From NCBI GenBank assembly GCA_963674685.2, contig CAXXWT010000005.1, positions 248,001-312,000 of the forward strand: a stretch of DNA of 64,000 nucleotides, written 5' to 3'. This DNA comes from G963674685 sp963674685 (GTDB lineage: Bacteria; Lernaellota; Lernaellaia; JACKCT01). The notes under the pieces are model-generated. The model saw only the letters and a program-made list of their open reading frames with translations, had not been told where the DNA came from and did no database searches. Shown here piece by piece: positions 44,307 through 53,455 of this stretch (position 1 is the first letter of the stretch; every line of letters begins with the position of its first letter). Made by a program: the position numbers and the translations under genes.

Positions 44307-44999
44307 TTATGCATCGCTTTTGGATTCCAGGTTGATTTCCGCATCGGAAGCGCGCACATAGAGAGGCTCGACGCGTTGATCGCTTCCAAAATTCTGATAC
44401 TTTATCTGACCAATAACACCCATGACGCTCGCCCGATGATAACACATGCCCGGCGGCGGTAAAAGCGCTTTTTGCCCGCATGTTTCGGCAATCAAATCCC
44501 TGTAAAGGTCGACTCCATCGCCCACGCACAGCGTCGGCGAAACGATCCTCGATGCCGCTTCGGCCGGATCGACGGAAACCGGATCGCTCACGGCTTTCGT
44601 CGCGCCGCCGGAATCCAGCTCAAACGTTTGAAAATAAACCTGCCCCTTTCTCGCATCCAGAATCGCGGCCACCGGTAGTTGCGTTTGCAGAAACGGATAA
44701 GCGACGGCTTCCAGCGTCGAGACGCCGACAATCCCACGACTGCTTCCCGTCGCCAGACCGAGACTCGTGGCGATTCCGATTCTCAGTCCCGTAAACGAGC
44801 CGGGGCCGACGGCGCAGGCAAAAAGCTCGATCCGGCTGATTTGAATGCCGGTCTTTTCGCTGAGGATCTCGATAGCGGGCAGCACGTGCGTGGAATGATG
44901 GCTTTTCAGCCAGAAATTCATTTCGGCCAGCGAGCGCCCGTCTTTGACAATGGCGACGGACCCTTGAGGCGATGAAGTATCGACGGCAAGAACGATCAT
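44307..44999 (-). CDS. tsaB: tRNA threonylcarbamoyladenosine protein TsaB
   Basis: A 230-residue TsaB: VLAVDTSSPQGSVAIV at the N-terminus, FACAVGPGSFTGLRIGI, then GVSTLEAVAY and AILDARKGQVYF. TsaB is the inactive ASKHA-fold partner of TsaD in making t6A37 of ANN-decoding tRNAs. I take the ATG before IVLAVD; longer starts run toward the rseP gene. It follows rseP at a ten-base gap and is probably the last gene of the rpsB-rseP operon. No tsaD or tsaE is in the window. Confidence 0.93.
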   Translation of the reverse strand: MIVLAVDTSSPQGSVAIVKDGRSLAEMNFWLKSHHSTHVLPAIEILSEKTGIQISRIELFACAVGPGSFTGLRIGIATSLGLATGSSRGIVGVSTLEAVAYPFLQTQLPVAAILDARKGQVYFQTFELDSGGATKAVSDPVSVDPAEAASRIVSPTLCVGDGVDLYRDLIAETCGQKALLPPPGMCYHRASVMGVIGQIKYQNFGSDQRVEPLYVRASDAEINLESKSDA

Positions 45000-45009
45000 C
45001 GGCGGTGAA

Positions 45010-46692
45010 TCATTTCCATAATCCGAATAAGGATCGCAATCCCGGAACATAACGGGAAATATCGTTATAAAAAACGGCAATGACCAACATGCCGACGAGG
45101 AACAAACCGATTTTCATGGCAATCTGCAATTTCGCGGGAGACAACGGCTTCCGTCTGATTCCCTCGATGCCGAATAACAACAAATGACCGCCATCCAAAA
45201 CAGGAATGGGGAGAATATTAATAATGGCAAGGTTAAGGCTGATGATGGCGATCGTCCAGATAAATGAGAGCAGACCTCCTTTGGCGCTTTCTCCGGCAAG
45301 ATTGGCGATCATAATGGGTCCGCCGAGGGACTTGATGGAAACATCTCCCGTGATCACATAAAAGAAACCCTTGATCGTCAAAGCCGTAAAATCCACGGTC
45401 ATTTCCAATCCGCGGGAAAACGCTTTCAGTGGATTGAAGTAGCGCTCTTCCTTGATTTCCGGCAATGAATAACTCAGCCACGGATATATTCCAACGCGCC
45501 CAAATTCCTCCTCGTCGCCCAGCATGTTCTTTTCCCGGGCCATTTTGGGCGTTACGGGAATTTCCACTTTCCGGCCGTCGCGCACTACCGTCACATCCAG
45601 TTTTTCTTCCGGATGCAAGCGAACGAGCACGGTAAACGCGTCCCAATCTTTCAACGGCTTTCCGTTAATCGCGTACAAACGATCCCCGCCACGCAGTCCC
45701 GCCGCGGCGGCCGGATCATCGGCGACCGTCTGATGTATATATAAATCGGCCCTTTCCAGCCCGATGTCCGCGGGTCTATTCACCGACCCGGCGCTGACAA
45801 CCGTAAAGCTTAATTCGACGGGTTTTCTCTCTTGTTCCGCTAATGCCAGCCCGCCTCTTTCGATGACGAACTCGAAGGGGCCGCCGGACTGGGACAACAC
45901 CCTGTCCACATCGGTGAAATAATGTATCTCGGAGCCGTTGATTTTTTTAATCAGGTCGCCGGTCCAAAGCCCCGCCTTGCCCGCCGGGCTTTCGGGATCC
46001 GAAATTCCGGCGATGGGCAGATAACCGTCCTGACTGACTCCGATAACGCCGGCATCCGCGTCGAACTGAAAAATATTTTTCACTTTCCTGAGTTTGGGCG
46101 TTATGGCCGCATCAAAGCGCGAGTCGCCGCGCTCGATCGAGAAGGTCAGCGGTTTGCCGGGACTTTTTTTAATAAGCTTGGCCATATCTTCCCAGCGCCA
46201 CATTTCCCTGCCGTCAATGGCGACCACGCGGTCGCCGGGCCTGACGCCGGCTTCATACGCCACGCCGTCTTTATCCACGGAACCGATCAGCGTCGTGGCC
46301 GTGGGGTAACCGGCGAAGAAAATGCAGGAGAAAATCACCAGGGCCAGGATAAGGTTGCTGATCGGTCCGGCGGCCACGATGGACGCTTTCGCCCATAACG
46401 ATTTATGCGCAAAGGAAACGCCTTTTAATTCCTCATCGATATTTTCTTCGTCGACGGCGTCCAGATCGGACTGGCCGACCATCTTGACATATCCGCCGAA
46501 TGGAATCATCCCGATGCGCCATTCCGTTTCGCCCCTTTTCCATTTGAAAATCGGCTTGCCGAAGAAAAGGGAAAAAGCCTCAACGCGAACGCCGTTGAGC
46601 CTCGCCACGATAAAATGTCCAAATTCGTGGATAATCACGACGACGGAAATCAGGACAACGAAAAAGAATCCGCTATGGGTAATTTGGAGCAT
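45010..46692 (-). CDS. rseP: RseP-type site-2 zinc metalloprotease with three PDZ domains
   Basis: A 560-residue membrane protease: HEFGH zinc site near residue 22, PISNLILALV, and NILPIPVLDGGHLL in the C-terminal membrane part. Where E. coli RseP has two PDZ domains, I see three PDZ cores: AGVRPGDRVVAIDG, AGLWTGDLIKKING and AGLRGGDRLYAING, which explains the extra length. It cuts anti-sigma factors or remnant signal peptides within the membrane. It starts 20 bases inside the dxr 3' end, so the two are translationally coupled. Extra PDZs may regulate substrate entry. Confidence 0.95.
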   Translation of the reverse strand: MLQITHSGFFFVVLISVVVIIHEFGHFIVARLNGVRVEAFSLFFGKPIFKWKRGETEWRIGMIPFGGYVKMVGQSDLDAVDEENIDEELKGVSFAHKSLWAKASIVAAGPISNLILALVIFSCIFFAGYPTATTLIGSVDKDGVAYEAGVRPGDRVVAIDGREMWRWEDMAKLIKKSPGKPLTFSIERGDSRFDAAITPKLRKVKNIFQFDADAGVIGVSQDGYLPIAGISDPESPAGKAGLWTGDLIKKINGSEIHYFTDVDRVLSQSGGPFEFVIERGGLALAEQERKPVELSFTVVSAGSVNRPADIGLERADLYIHQTVADDPAAAAGLRGGDRLYAINGKPLKDWDAFTVLVRLHPEEKLDVTVVRDGRKVEIPVTPKMAREKNMLGDEEEFGRVGIYPWLSYSLPEIKEERYFNPLKAFSRGLEMTVDFTALTIKGFFYVITGDVSIKSLGGPIMIANLAGESAKGGLLSFIWTIAIISLNLAIINILPIPVLDGGHLLLFGIEGIRRKPLSPAKLQIAMKIGLFLVGMLVIAVFYNDISRYVPGLRSLFGLWK

Positions 46693-47869
46693 TTTCTATT
46701 TTTAACCTTTCCGGCTTTAGTTCGCGAATAAGCCGCCCGGCGGTTTTACGCGCTCTGGCGTCGGCCTCCATGACCTCTATAAGGTTCGACAACGAATATC
46801 CCGATTCCGTTTCCATGGTTTTTCCCACGATCTTCGGGATATCCGTGAAGCGGATTTTTTTACCCAGAAAAGCGGCGACGGCCGCTTCGTTGGCGCCGTT
46901 GAGAACGGCCGGCGCATCCGGCGACATTTCCAGGGCCTTATAGGCCAATCCCAGGCACGGAAACGCGCGGCCGTCGACTTCATGGAAGTTTAACCGCCCA
47001 ATCGCCGTCAAATCAAGTTTCGGCATTACATCCGGCAGCCTTTCCGGATATGAGAGGGCATACGCGATCGGACCGCGCATGTCCGGCATACCAAGCTGCG
47101 CGATGATCTGGCCGTCGCGAAACTCGACCATGGAATGGATGATGGAATCCGGATGAATCACAACGCCGATCCTGCCCGGCGGGGTGTCGAACAACCAGCG
47201 CGCCTCGATCACTTCCAACCCTTTGTTCATCAGCGTCGCCGAATCGATGGTAATCTTCGCGCCCATATTCCAGGTGGGATGGGCCATGGCCTCGTCGGGA
47301 GTGATGTCATCGAAAGTTTTGGGATCACGGCCGCGAAAAGGTCCGCCGGAAGCCGTCAGAATGATTTTTTCGATATCGCCTTTGTTATGTCCCACGAGGC
47401 TTTGAAAAACCGCCGAATGCTCCGAGTCCACGGGAAAAAGCGACACCTTGCGCCGGCGCACCAGATCGAGGATGAGCGGGCCGGCGGTCACCAGCGTCTC
47501 TTTGTTCGCCAGGGCGACGTCAATGCCCGAATCCAGCGCCGCCCACGTGGGAGGCAATCCCGCCGCCCCCACCACGGCGGAAAAAAGAAGATCCGTCCCC
47601 CGAGTCGTGGCGACCTCGCGGATTCCGGATTCGCCGAAAAGAATGCGCGGTTTATCCCCGGCCAGCAGTTCGCCAAGCTCATCGGCTTTTTCCCGGGTCG
47701 CCATGCTGACCACGACGGGTGCGAACTCCCGAACCTGCTCGGCGGCCAGCTTCGCGTTAGAGCCCGCGGCCAGACCGACAATCCGATAGAGCTTCGGGTG
47801 CTTTCGGACGATGTTCAGGACGTTGACGCCGATGGAACCGGTGCTGCCGAGTAGCGCGATGCTTTTCAT
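46673..47869 (-). CDS. dxr: 1-Deoxy-D-xylulose 5-phosphate reductoisomerase
   Basis: A 398-residue enzyme of the MEP pathway: NADPH-binding LLGSTGSIGVNVLNIVRKHP at the N-terminus, ALANKETLVTAG, PVDSEHSAVFQ, LTASGGPFR and TWNMGAKITIDSATLMNKG. It converts DXP to MEP for isopentenyl diphosphate, which feeds the FPP synthase at 26 kb and UppS. The ATG is two bases after the cdsA stop; reading frames further upstream run through cdsA and are non-coding. It overlaps rseP by 20 bases. All active-site blocks are present. Confidence 0.97.
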   Translation of the reverse strand: MKSIALLGSTGSIGVNVLNIVRKHPKLYRIVGLAAGSNAKLAAEQVREFAPVVVSMATREKADELGELLAGDKPRILFGESGIREVATTRGTDLLFSAVVGAAGLPPTWAALDSGIDVALANKETLVTAGPLILDLVRRRKVSLFPVDSEHSAVFQSLVGHNKGDIEKIILTASGGPFRGRDPKTFDDITPDEAMAHPTWNMGAKITIDSATLMNKGLEVIEARWLFDTPPGRIGVVIHPDSIIHSMVEFRDGQIIAQLGMPDMRGPIAYALSYPERLPDVMPKLDLTAIGRLNFHEVDGRAFPCLGLAYKALEMSPDAPAVLNGANEAAVAAFLGKKIRFTDIPKIVGKTMETESGYSLSNLIEVMEADARARKTAGRLIRELKPERLKIENAPNYP

Positions 47870-47871
47870 AT

Positions 47872-48696
47872 CTATCCCGCCAGGCGCATCGGGCCGACGA
47901 GGACCACGTAGAAATAAAGAATCGGAGCCGTGAACAATACGGAGTCGATCCTGTCGATTACGCCGCCGTGTCCGGGCATGATGTAACCCGAATCCTTGAC
48001 TCCGGCGCCCCTCTTCATCGCCGAGGCGACCAGGTCGCCGATAGGACCGAAAATCCCGATCGCGCAACCCAGAATCAGCGCGTCGGTTATCGTCCATACG
48101 CTCGATACGGCGGCTATGAAAAGAGCCACGAGGATTGTGGCGGCGAATCCGCCGGCGAGGCCTTCCCATGTCTTGCCGCCGCTGACGCGGGGCCACAGCT
48201 TATGCTTTCCCTTCAGATTGCCGGCGAAGTACGCTCCGCTGTCGCCGCTCCATGTCAGGGCGAAGAGCATGGCGACGAGCCGGCATCCGTCCACCGCCGA
48301 TTCCAGGCGCTTCAGGGCCACGACCAGGCCGGTGAGCATTCCGATGTATACGGCGCCGAAAATGATTTTGGACGCCACGGGCATGACCTGCCCCAGATTC
48401 TTTTCCATAAAAAGCAGCGCGGACAAGACAAGAACGCTTCCGGCGCAAAGAGCCAGCATCGCCAGTTGCTCCTCGGCGCTCTGTGCGGCCAGGCAGAAAA
48501 ATACGCTTAAAACGATCAGCAAAATCCGGTGAACGATCTTGGAGTCGGCAAAAATCAGCCTTCCCAGTTCCCAGGCTCCGAGCCCCGCGCCCAATGGCAG
48601 TACGAAGGCCAGCAAAACAAGAGGACTGCCGAAAATAATGAGCGCCGCGAAAATCGGCCCGAGCGCCAGGCCGGCGATAATTTTATTTCTGTCCAT
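47872..48696 (-). CDS. cdsA: Phosphatidate cytidylyltransferase CdsA
   Basis: A 274-residue, eight-helix membrane enzyme making CDP-diacylglycerol from phosphatidic acid and CTP. The family block is PGHGGVIDRIDSVLF near the C-terminus, with SGDSGAYFAGNLKGKHKLWP and VSGGKTWEG before it. Start is the ATG with AAGGTG upstream. It is separated from uppS, which normally sits directly in front of it, by 865 bases of repeat DNA. PssA at 43.1 kb uses its product. Confidence 0.95.
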   Translation of the reverse strand: MDRNKIIAGLALGPIFAALIIFGSPLVLLAFVLPLGAGLGAWELGRLIFADSKIVHRILLIVLSVFFCLAAQSAEEQLAMLALCAGSVLVLSALLFMEKNLGQVMPVASKIIFGAVYIGMLTGLVVALKRLESAVDGCRLVAMLFALTWSGDSGAYFAGNLKGKHKLWPRVSGGKTWEGLAGGFAATILVALFIAAVSSVWTITDALILGCAIGIFGPIGDLVASAMKRGAGVKDSGYIMPGHGGVIDRIDSVLFTAPILYFYVVLVGPMRLAG

Positions 48697-48970
48697 GAGC
48701 GCACCTTTGTTTGAAATTTGTCCTGATTTCATTCATCTCATATTCGGCCGCGTTTGAGAAACTCTTTCTCAGTAAGAGTATAGGGTCCAGGGTCCAGAGT
48801 ATTGCAAATGTGCGATTTCCTAACAGAGCCGCGCACGGCAGATTCGCCTAAAGCGTCAGCGAAGGCGAATGAGTAAGCGGGAGAATTCCACCCCTGCACA
48901 GCCGGGGGCGGCCCTCGCCACACACGCTTGCAGGGCCGAATCCACTAACCACTCGCCACTCGCCACTCGC

Positions 48971-49470
48971 CACACACGCATGCGGGGTCGAATCCACTAA
49001 CCACTCGCCACTCGCCACTCGCCACACGCGTTTGCGGGGCCGAAACCCTGCACAGCCGGGGGCGGCTCTCGCCACACACGTCTGCTGGGCCGAAGCCATG
49101 CACCTTTCGCCCGGGCACGTCATGTGTGGCACACCCGCCCTCGGGTGTGAAGGAATGTCTTACAATCCCTTTTGGTTGCGGCCGTTAGGCCGCGCTGTGC
49201 CACACACGCATGCGGGGCCGAATCCACTAACCACTCGCCACTCGCCACTCGCCACACGCGTTTGCGGGGCCGAAACCCTGCACAGCCGGGGGCGGCTCTC
49301 GCCACACACGCATGCGGGGCCGAAGCCATGCACCTTTCGCCCGGGCACGTCATGTGTGGCACACCCGCCCTCGGGTGTGAAGGAATGTCTTACAATCCCT
49401 TTTGGTTGCGGCCGTTAGGCCGCGCTGTGCCACACACGCATGCGGGGCCGAATCCACTAACCACTCGCCA
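48971..49470. repeat. Tandem 230-bp direct repeat in the uppS-cdsA gap
   Basis: Copies 48971-49200 and 49201-49430 differ at about four of 230 positions, and a third partial copy follows for some 40 bases. Each unit has a CCACTAA/CCACTCG heptamer run, then hairpins ACACCCG-CCCT-CGGGTGT and GCGGCC-GTTA-GGCCGC. An imperfect shorter relative lies at 48,890-48,970. Long reading frames here are translations of repeats. The remaining stretch 48,697-48,889 holds a small ATTCGCCT/AGGCGAAT stem but no gene. Confidence 0.93.
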
Positions 49471-49523
49471 CTAACCACTAGCCACTAACCACTAGCCACT
49501 AACCACTAGCCACTAACCACTAA
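49454..49523. repeat. Heptanucleotide short tandem repeat, (CCACTAA/CCACTAG/CCACTCG)10
   Basis: Ten consecutive 7-base units, mostly CCACTAA and CCACTAG alternating, close the repeat region. Shorter runs of four units, CCACTAA followed by three CCACTCG, recur at 48,942, 48,994 and 49,224. They resemble STRR-type heptamer repeats, known in cyanobacteria and some other bacteria. Confidence 0.92.
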
Positions 49524-49561
49524 TCTTATGCTCGCTTGCCACAAGGAATTCAAGTTTTCCC

Positions 49562-50323
49562 TCAGGAATTTTCTTCGTTTCGGATCTGATCGCTCGTTTT
49601 CCCGTAACGTCTTTCACGGTCGGCGTAGCCGGCAATCGCCTTATGCAGTTCATCCGGCGAAAAATCAGGCCATAAAACCGGCGTGATATATATTTCCGAA
49701 TACGCCAGTTGCCATAGCAGGAAATTTGAAATCCGAAACTCCCCGCTGGTGCGAATGAGCAAATCCGGATCCGGCAACTCGCTTGTCATCAGGCGGCTTG
49801 AAAAAAGGTCGTCGTCGATCGCTTCGACATCGAGGCTGTTTTCCTTGACTTCGCGAGCGATTTTACGAAGCGCTCCGACGATCTCGTCGCGGCTGGAATA
49901 CGACAGCGCGATGGTAAGCGCCAATCCTTTTCCGCCGGCCAGTTCGTCGATGGCGCCCTGAATGATCTTGCGCACATCCGCCGGAAGGCGCTCGAAATCG
50001 CCGATCACGCGCAAACGCACGCCGTTTCGCTTCAATTCCGGCAATTCGGACTGGACGTAATATTTCAGTAGACCCCAAAGCCCCCGAATTTCCCGGGGAG
50101 GCCGGTTCCAGTTTTCCGTCGAGAATGCATAAAGCGTCAGATAACCGATGCCCAGCCGATGACACTCGCGAACCGTTTCACGAACGGAGCTGATGCCCTG
50201 CCGGTGGCCGAACAGACGCATCCTGCCGCGCTGCTTCGCCCAGCGGCCGTTGCCGTCCATGATAATCGCGATGTGGCGGGGGTATTTTTCCTTGGGCAGG
50301 TCTTTCAGAAGGTCGGAAGCCAT
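49562..50323 (-). CDS. uppS: Undecaprenyl diphosphate synthase (cis-prenyltransferase)
   Basis: A 253-residue cis-prenyltransferase: IAIIMDGNGRWAKQRG with the catalytic Asp, GHRQGISSVRE, LTLYAFSTENWNRP and PDLLIRTSGEFRISNFLLWQ. It extends farnesyl diphosphate to C55 undecaprenyl diphosphate, the carrier for peptidoglycan and surface glycans. It sits 60 bases after frr. The GGGAG site is ten bases before the ATG, slightly far. All motifs are intact. Confidence 0.96.
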   Translation of the reverse strand: MASDLLKDLPKEKYPRHIAIIMDGNGRWAKQRGRMRLFGHRQGISSVRETVRECHRLGIGYLTLYAFSTENWNRPPREIRGLWGLLKYYVQSELPELKRNGVRLRVIGDFERLPADVRKIIQGAIDELAGGKGLALTIALSYSSRDEIVGALRKIAREVKENSLDVEAIDDDLFSSRLMTSELPDPDLLIRTSGEFRISNFLLWQLAYSEIYITPVLWPDFSPDELHKAIAGYADRERRYGKTSDQIRNEENS

Positions 50324-50383
50324 GCGTCAGTCATCTCCCGTGATTTTCGGGCCTTATTGTCGGTCGGCGATAAAGACGGGAGG

Positions 50384-50941
50384 TCAGATCTCCATGACCT
50401 CCTTTTCCTTCTTGTCGGCGATCTCATCACTTTGCTTAATAAACTCGTCGTGTTTCCTCTGAACTTTGTCGGCGGCCCTGTGGGAGTCGTCCTCGGAGAT
50501 GTCTCCCTCCTTTTCCATTTCCTTGATCATGTCGATGGCGTTGCGGCGCTCCTGGCGGAGCGTGATTTTGGCTTCCTCGGCCATCTTGCGTATCTGCTTG
50601 ACGATGTCCTTGCGGCGCTGCTCGGTGAGGGCGGGAAAGGCCAGACGGATCACCTTGCCGTCGTTGGCGGGCGTGAGATCCAGGTTGGCTTTCTGCAAGG
50701 CCTTTTCGATGAGATCGAGCTGCCCCGTATCCCAGGGAGCGATGACGATCAGCCGATTTTCCGGAACGCTGACCGTCGCCATCTGGTTGATGGGCGTCGG
50801 CGATCCGTAATACTCCACGCGGATGGAATCCAGCAAAGCCGGATTGGCGCGCCCGGTGCGGAGTTTGCTCAGTTCACGCTTGTAAAATTCAATGGCCTTC
50901 TCGCTGCTGTCCTGAAGCTCCTGCAACACTTCGTCAATCAT
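50384..50941 (-). CDS. frr: Ribosome recycling factor
   Basis: A 185-residue RRF at full length: LRTGRANPALLDSIRVEYYG, PINQMATVSVPENRLIVI, PALTEQRRKDIVKQIRKMAEEAK-type C-terminal helices (quoted in part), all standard. With EF-G it splits ribosomes after termination. The start overlaps the pyrH stop by eight bases. Confidence 0.97.
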   Translation of the reverse strand: MIDEVLQELQDSSEKAIEFYKRELSKLRTGRANPALLDSIRVEYYGSPTPINQMATVSVPENRLIVIAPWDTGQLDLIEKALQKANLDLTPANDGKVIRLAFPALTEQRRKDIVKQIRKMAEEAKITLRQERRNAIDMIKEMEKEGDISEDDSHRAADKVQRKHDEFIKQSDEIADKKEKEVMEI

Positions 50942-51668
50942 CGCCTTCTTCTCCTATCATGCTTCCAATCCGCGCGCCCTTGAGCGCTTTAAGGATATTG
51001 CCCGGTTTCGTCATATTGAAAACGACGATAGGGATGTCGTTATCGCGGCACAATGATACAGCGGTGGCGTCCATGACGTCCAGGCGATTGCCCAGAACCT
51101 CGTCGTAACCCAGTTTCTCCAGGAAACGGGCATTGGGATCATGGACGGGGTCGGCGTTGTACAGGCCGTCCACCTTGGTCGCCTTGAAAAGGCGATCGGC
51201 GCCGATTTCCGCGGCTCGCAACGCGGCGGCGGTATCGGTTGTGAAAAACGGAGAGCCCGTTCCCCCGGCCAAAAGCAGAATTTCCCCGTTATCCAGGTGC
51301 TCCAGAGCGCGGTCCCGATAATAGGTCTCGGCGGCCTTTTTCATTTCCCCGGCGGTCAGGACCCGGTTGGGAACATCCATACGCCGCAAAGCGTCGGACA
51401 TGGCCAGGCAGTTGATGGTCGTGGCCAGCATGCCCATGATATCCCCGGTGACGCGATCCATGCCGTCGGCATTCAGCGAAACGCCTCGGCAAATGTTCCC
51501 GCCGCCCAGAACGACGGCGATCTGTACGCCGCAATTTCCAGCCTCGGAAATCTCACTGGCGACTCGATTCAGAATTTCGTGATCGATGCCGTATCCGGTT
51601 TTGCCCATGAGGGCTTCACCGGAAAGCTTCAATACGACGCGGCTTAATTTTGGATCGTCATCGGACAT
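50934..51668 (-). CDS. pyrH: UMP kinase
   Basis: A 244-residue amino-acid-kinase-fold UMP kinase: LKLSGEALMGKTGYGID, VVLGGGNICRG, MLATTINCLAMSDALR and GTGSPFFTTDTAAALRAAEI. It phosphorylates UMP to UDP. The ATG before SDDDPKL is chosen; upstream codons run into tsf. It follows tsf at a seven-base gap. Confidence 0.97.
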   Translation of the reverse strand: MSDDDPKLSRVVLKLSGEALMGKTGYGIDHEILNRVASEISEAGNCGVQIAVVLGGGNICRGVSLNADGMDRVTGDIMGMLATTINCLAMSDALRRMDVPNRVLTAGEMKKAAETYYRDRALEHLDNGEILLLAGGTGSPFFTTDTAAALRAAEIGADRLFKATKVDGLYNADPVHDPNARFLEKLGYDEVLGNRLDVMDATAVSLCRDNDIPIVVFNMTKPGNILKALKGARIGSMIGEEGDD

Positions 51669-51675
51669 GGATTGA

Positions 51676-52275
51676 TTAAATCTCCTCTCCCACCTGGAAA
51701 CGGACGAAACGGCGTATCTCCATCTTCTCACCGATTTTCGTGAGCATGTCGCTGAGCATATCGTTGATCGTTTTGTCCGGATCCTTGATGAATTTCTGGT
51801 TCATCAGGCAGTTGTCTTCGTAAAACTTGCCCAGTTTCCCCTCGGCGATCTTCTCAAGAACTTTTTCGGGCTTGCCCGATTCGGCGGCGGCGGCCATGTA
51901 AATTTCTTTTTCCTTGCTGACGATATCCTCGGGAACATCTTCGGGCTTAATCCAGCGCGGATTGGCGGCGGCGATGTGAATGGCCACGTCGCGGCCGAAA
52001 GCCTGGAAGTCGTCGCTGCGCGCCACGAAGTCCGTTTCGCAGTTCAGTTCCACCATGACGCCGATTGTCGAACCGGTATGCATATAGGAGGCCACGATGC
52101 CCTGCGCCGCCGTTCGCTCGGCGCGCTTGGCGGCGTTGGCGATGCCCTTTTTGCGCAGGTACTCGATGGCCGCATCGTAATCGCCGTCGGTTTCGGTCAG
52201 CGCCTTTTTGCAGTCCATCATCCCCACGCCCGTTTTTTCCCTGAGATCCTTAACCATTTTCGCGGTGATTGCCAT
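51676..52275 (-). CDS. tsf: Elongation factor Ts, short form
   Basis: This 199-residue EF-Ts has an N-terminal UBA-like part (VKDLREKTGVGMMDCKKAL), the TDFVARSDDF core motif, and one dimerisation-type repeat only, shorter than the 283-residue E. coli form but typical for several lineages. It exchanges GDP on EF-Tu. Start ATG with AGGAG seven bases upstream. Confidence 0.96.
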   Translation of the reverse strand: MAITAKMVKDLREKTGVGMMDCKKALTETDGDYDAAIEYLRKKGIANAAKRAERTAAQGIVASYMHTGSTIGVMVELNCETDFVARSDDFQAFGRDVAIHIAAANPRWIKPEDVPEDIVSKEKEIYMAAAAESGKPEKVLEKIAEGKLGKFYEDNCLMNQKFIKDPDKTINDMLSDMLTKIGEKMEIRRFVRFQVGEEI

Positions 52276-52329
52276 AATCGACTCCTGACTTATAAATATC
52301 GCCGATACGAAACCGGCGATCCGAATTGT

Positions 52330-53223
52330 TTATTTTTCGCTGCCTTCCGTCTTTTCAGCCGTATCGGCGGCCTCGGCGGCCTGCTCGGGTTTGCTTTCCT
52401 CTTCCTTCTGGCTGTGTCTGACTTCAACTTCGACGCCTTCCACGGGTTCCTCGGCCACCAGTTCCTCGACCGGTTTCGTCGCTTTGGGAACCCGCGTGAA
52501 TGTCTTGGCGCCCGGTTTGTCTTCGGAACGGACGCGTTCCTCGAACACCAGTTTGCCTTCCATCACCGCGTCGGCGATGGCGTTTGAAAACAGTGTAATG
52601 GATCTCATGGCGTCATCGTTGCCCGGAATCGGGTAATCGATATCGTCAGGATCGCAGTTCGTATCGACGACGGCGACGACTTCAATGCCCAGTTTCACGG
52701 CTTCCTTGATGGCGATGTGCTCTTTGACCGTATCCACGACGAACATCACGGAAGGAATGCGGTTCATCTCCTTCACACCGGAGAAGGATCGCTCGAGTTT
52801 TTCCCGCGACCTTTGGAACATGAGGATTTCTTTTTTCGTGTAATTGCCCCAGTCGTCCTTTTCGAACCGGGCGTCCAAATCCTTCAACTTGTCGATACTG
52901 GTTTTGACCGTCATGAAGTTCGTCAGCATGCCGCCGGGCCAACGATTGTTGACGTAAGGCATGCCGCATCGATTGGCCTGATTTTTGATCTCTTCCTGGG
53001 CGGCCAGCTTTGTGCCCACGAAAAGGATGTCGCCTCCGTTGGCCACGGTCTGAATGACGAAGTTATAGGCCTGCCGGAACAGTTTGACGGTTTCTTCCAG
53101 ATTGATGATGTAGATGCCGTTTCTGGCCCCGAAAATATAAGGCTTCATTTTGGGGTTCCATCGGGCGGTCTGGTGTCCGAAGTGGACTCCGGCTTCAAGC
53201 ATCTTTCTCATGGACGGGATCAT
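52330..53223 (-). CDS. rpsB: 30S ribosomal protein S2
   Basis: A 297-residue S2: the MRKMLEAGVHFGHQTARWNP opening, GARNGIYIINLEET, FVGTKLAAQE and PVIAVVDTN-like VVAVVDTNCDPDDIDYP blocks are present. The C-terminal ~60 residues are an acidic Glu/Ala tail, longer than in E. coli. It is the first gene of the conserved operon; GGAG precedes the ATG. Confidence 0.98.
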   Translation of the reverse strand: MIPSMRKMLEAGVHFGHQTARWNPKMKPYIFGARNGIYIINLEETVKLFRQAYNFVIQTVANGGDILFVGTKLAAQEEIKNQANRCGMPYVNNRWPGGMLTNFMTVKTSIDKLKDLDARFEKDDWGNYTKKEILMFQRSREKLERSFSGVKEMNRIPSVMFVVDTVKEHIAIKEAVKLGIEVVAVVDTNCDPDDIDYPIPGNDDAMRSITLFSNAIADAVMEGKLVFEERVRSEDKPGAKTFTRVPKATKPVEELVAEEPVEGVEVEVRHSQKEEESKPEQAAEAADTAEKTEGSEK

Positions 53224-53273
53224 AGCGCGCTCCTTTTGGTTGATCCTCCACCCCGGTCATTCCTTTCGGGAAA

Positions 53274-53288
53274 CCCGCTTTAAGCGGG
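53274..53288 (-). promoter_or_regulatory. Palindromic stem in the rpsB leader
   Basis: CCCGCTT-T-AAGCGGG forms a seven-base inverted repeat 51 bases upstream of rpsB. It could be part of a ribosomal-protein leader; the sequence alone does not show whether S2 binds it. Confidence 0.3.
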
Positions 53289-53455
53289 CACCGTCCCTGC
53301 AGGTCGCGAGGTGTGTGTCGGTGGTTGAAAATTCTCGCTTTTTTTAAGCAAAACCGGCGCACCGGCCTACCTAGAAAAAGCGGCGATTGTTTATCATTTA
53401 ACGGCGGCTATAGCAAGAGGCAATTTGTCATTCCATATAATGTTGATCCCCTCTC

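Noticed and set aside
48971..49470. Possible CRISPR array because of direct repeats
   Set aside because: Repeat unit is 230 bp and contiguous, with no 20-40 bp repeat plus unique spacer pattern and no cas genes.
48848..49474. Frames reading repeats such as VASGEWRVVSG in the uppS-cdsA gap
   Set aside because: Translations of heptamer and 230-bp repeats; no start site, no conservation expected.
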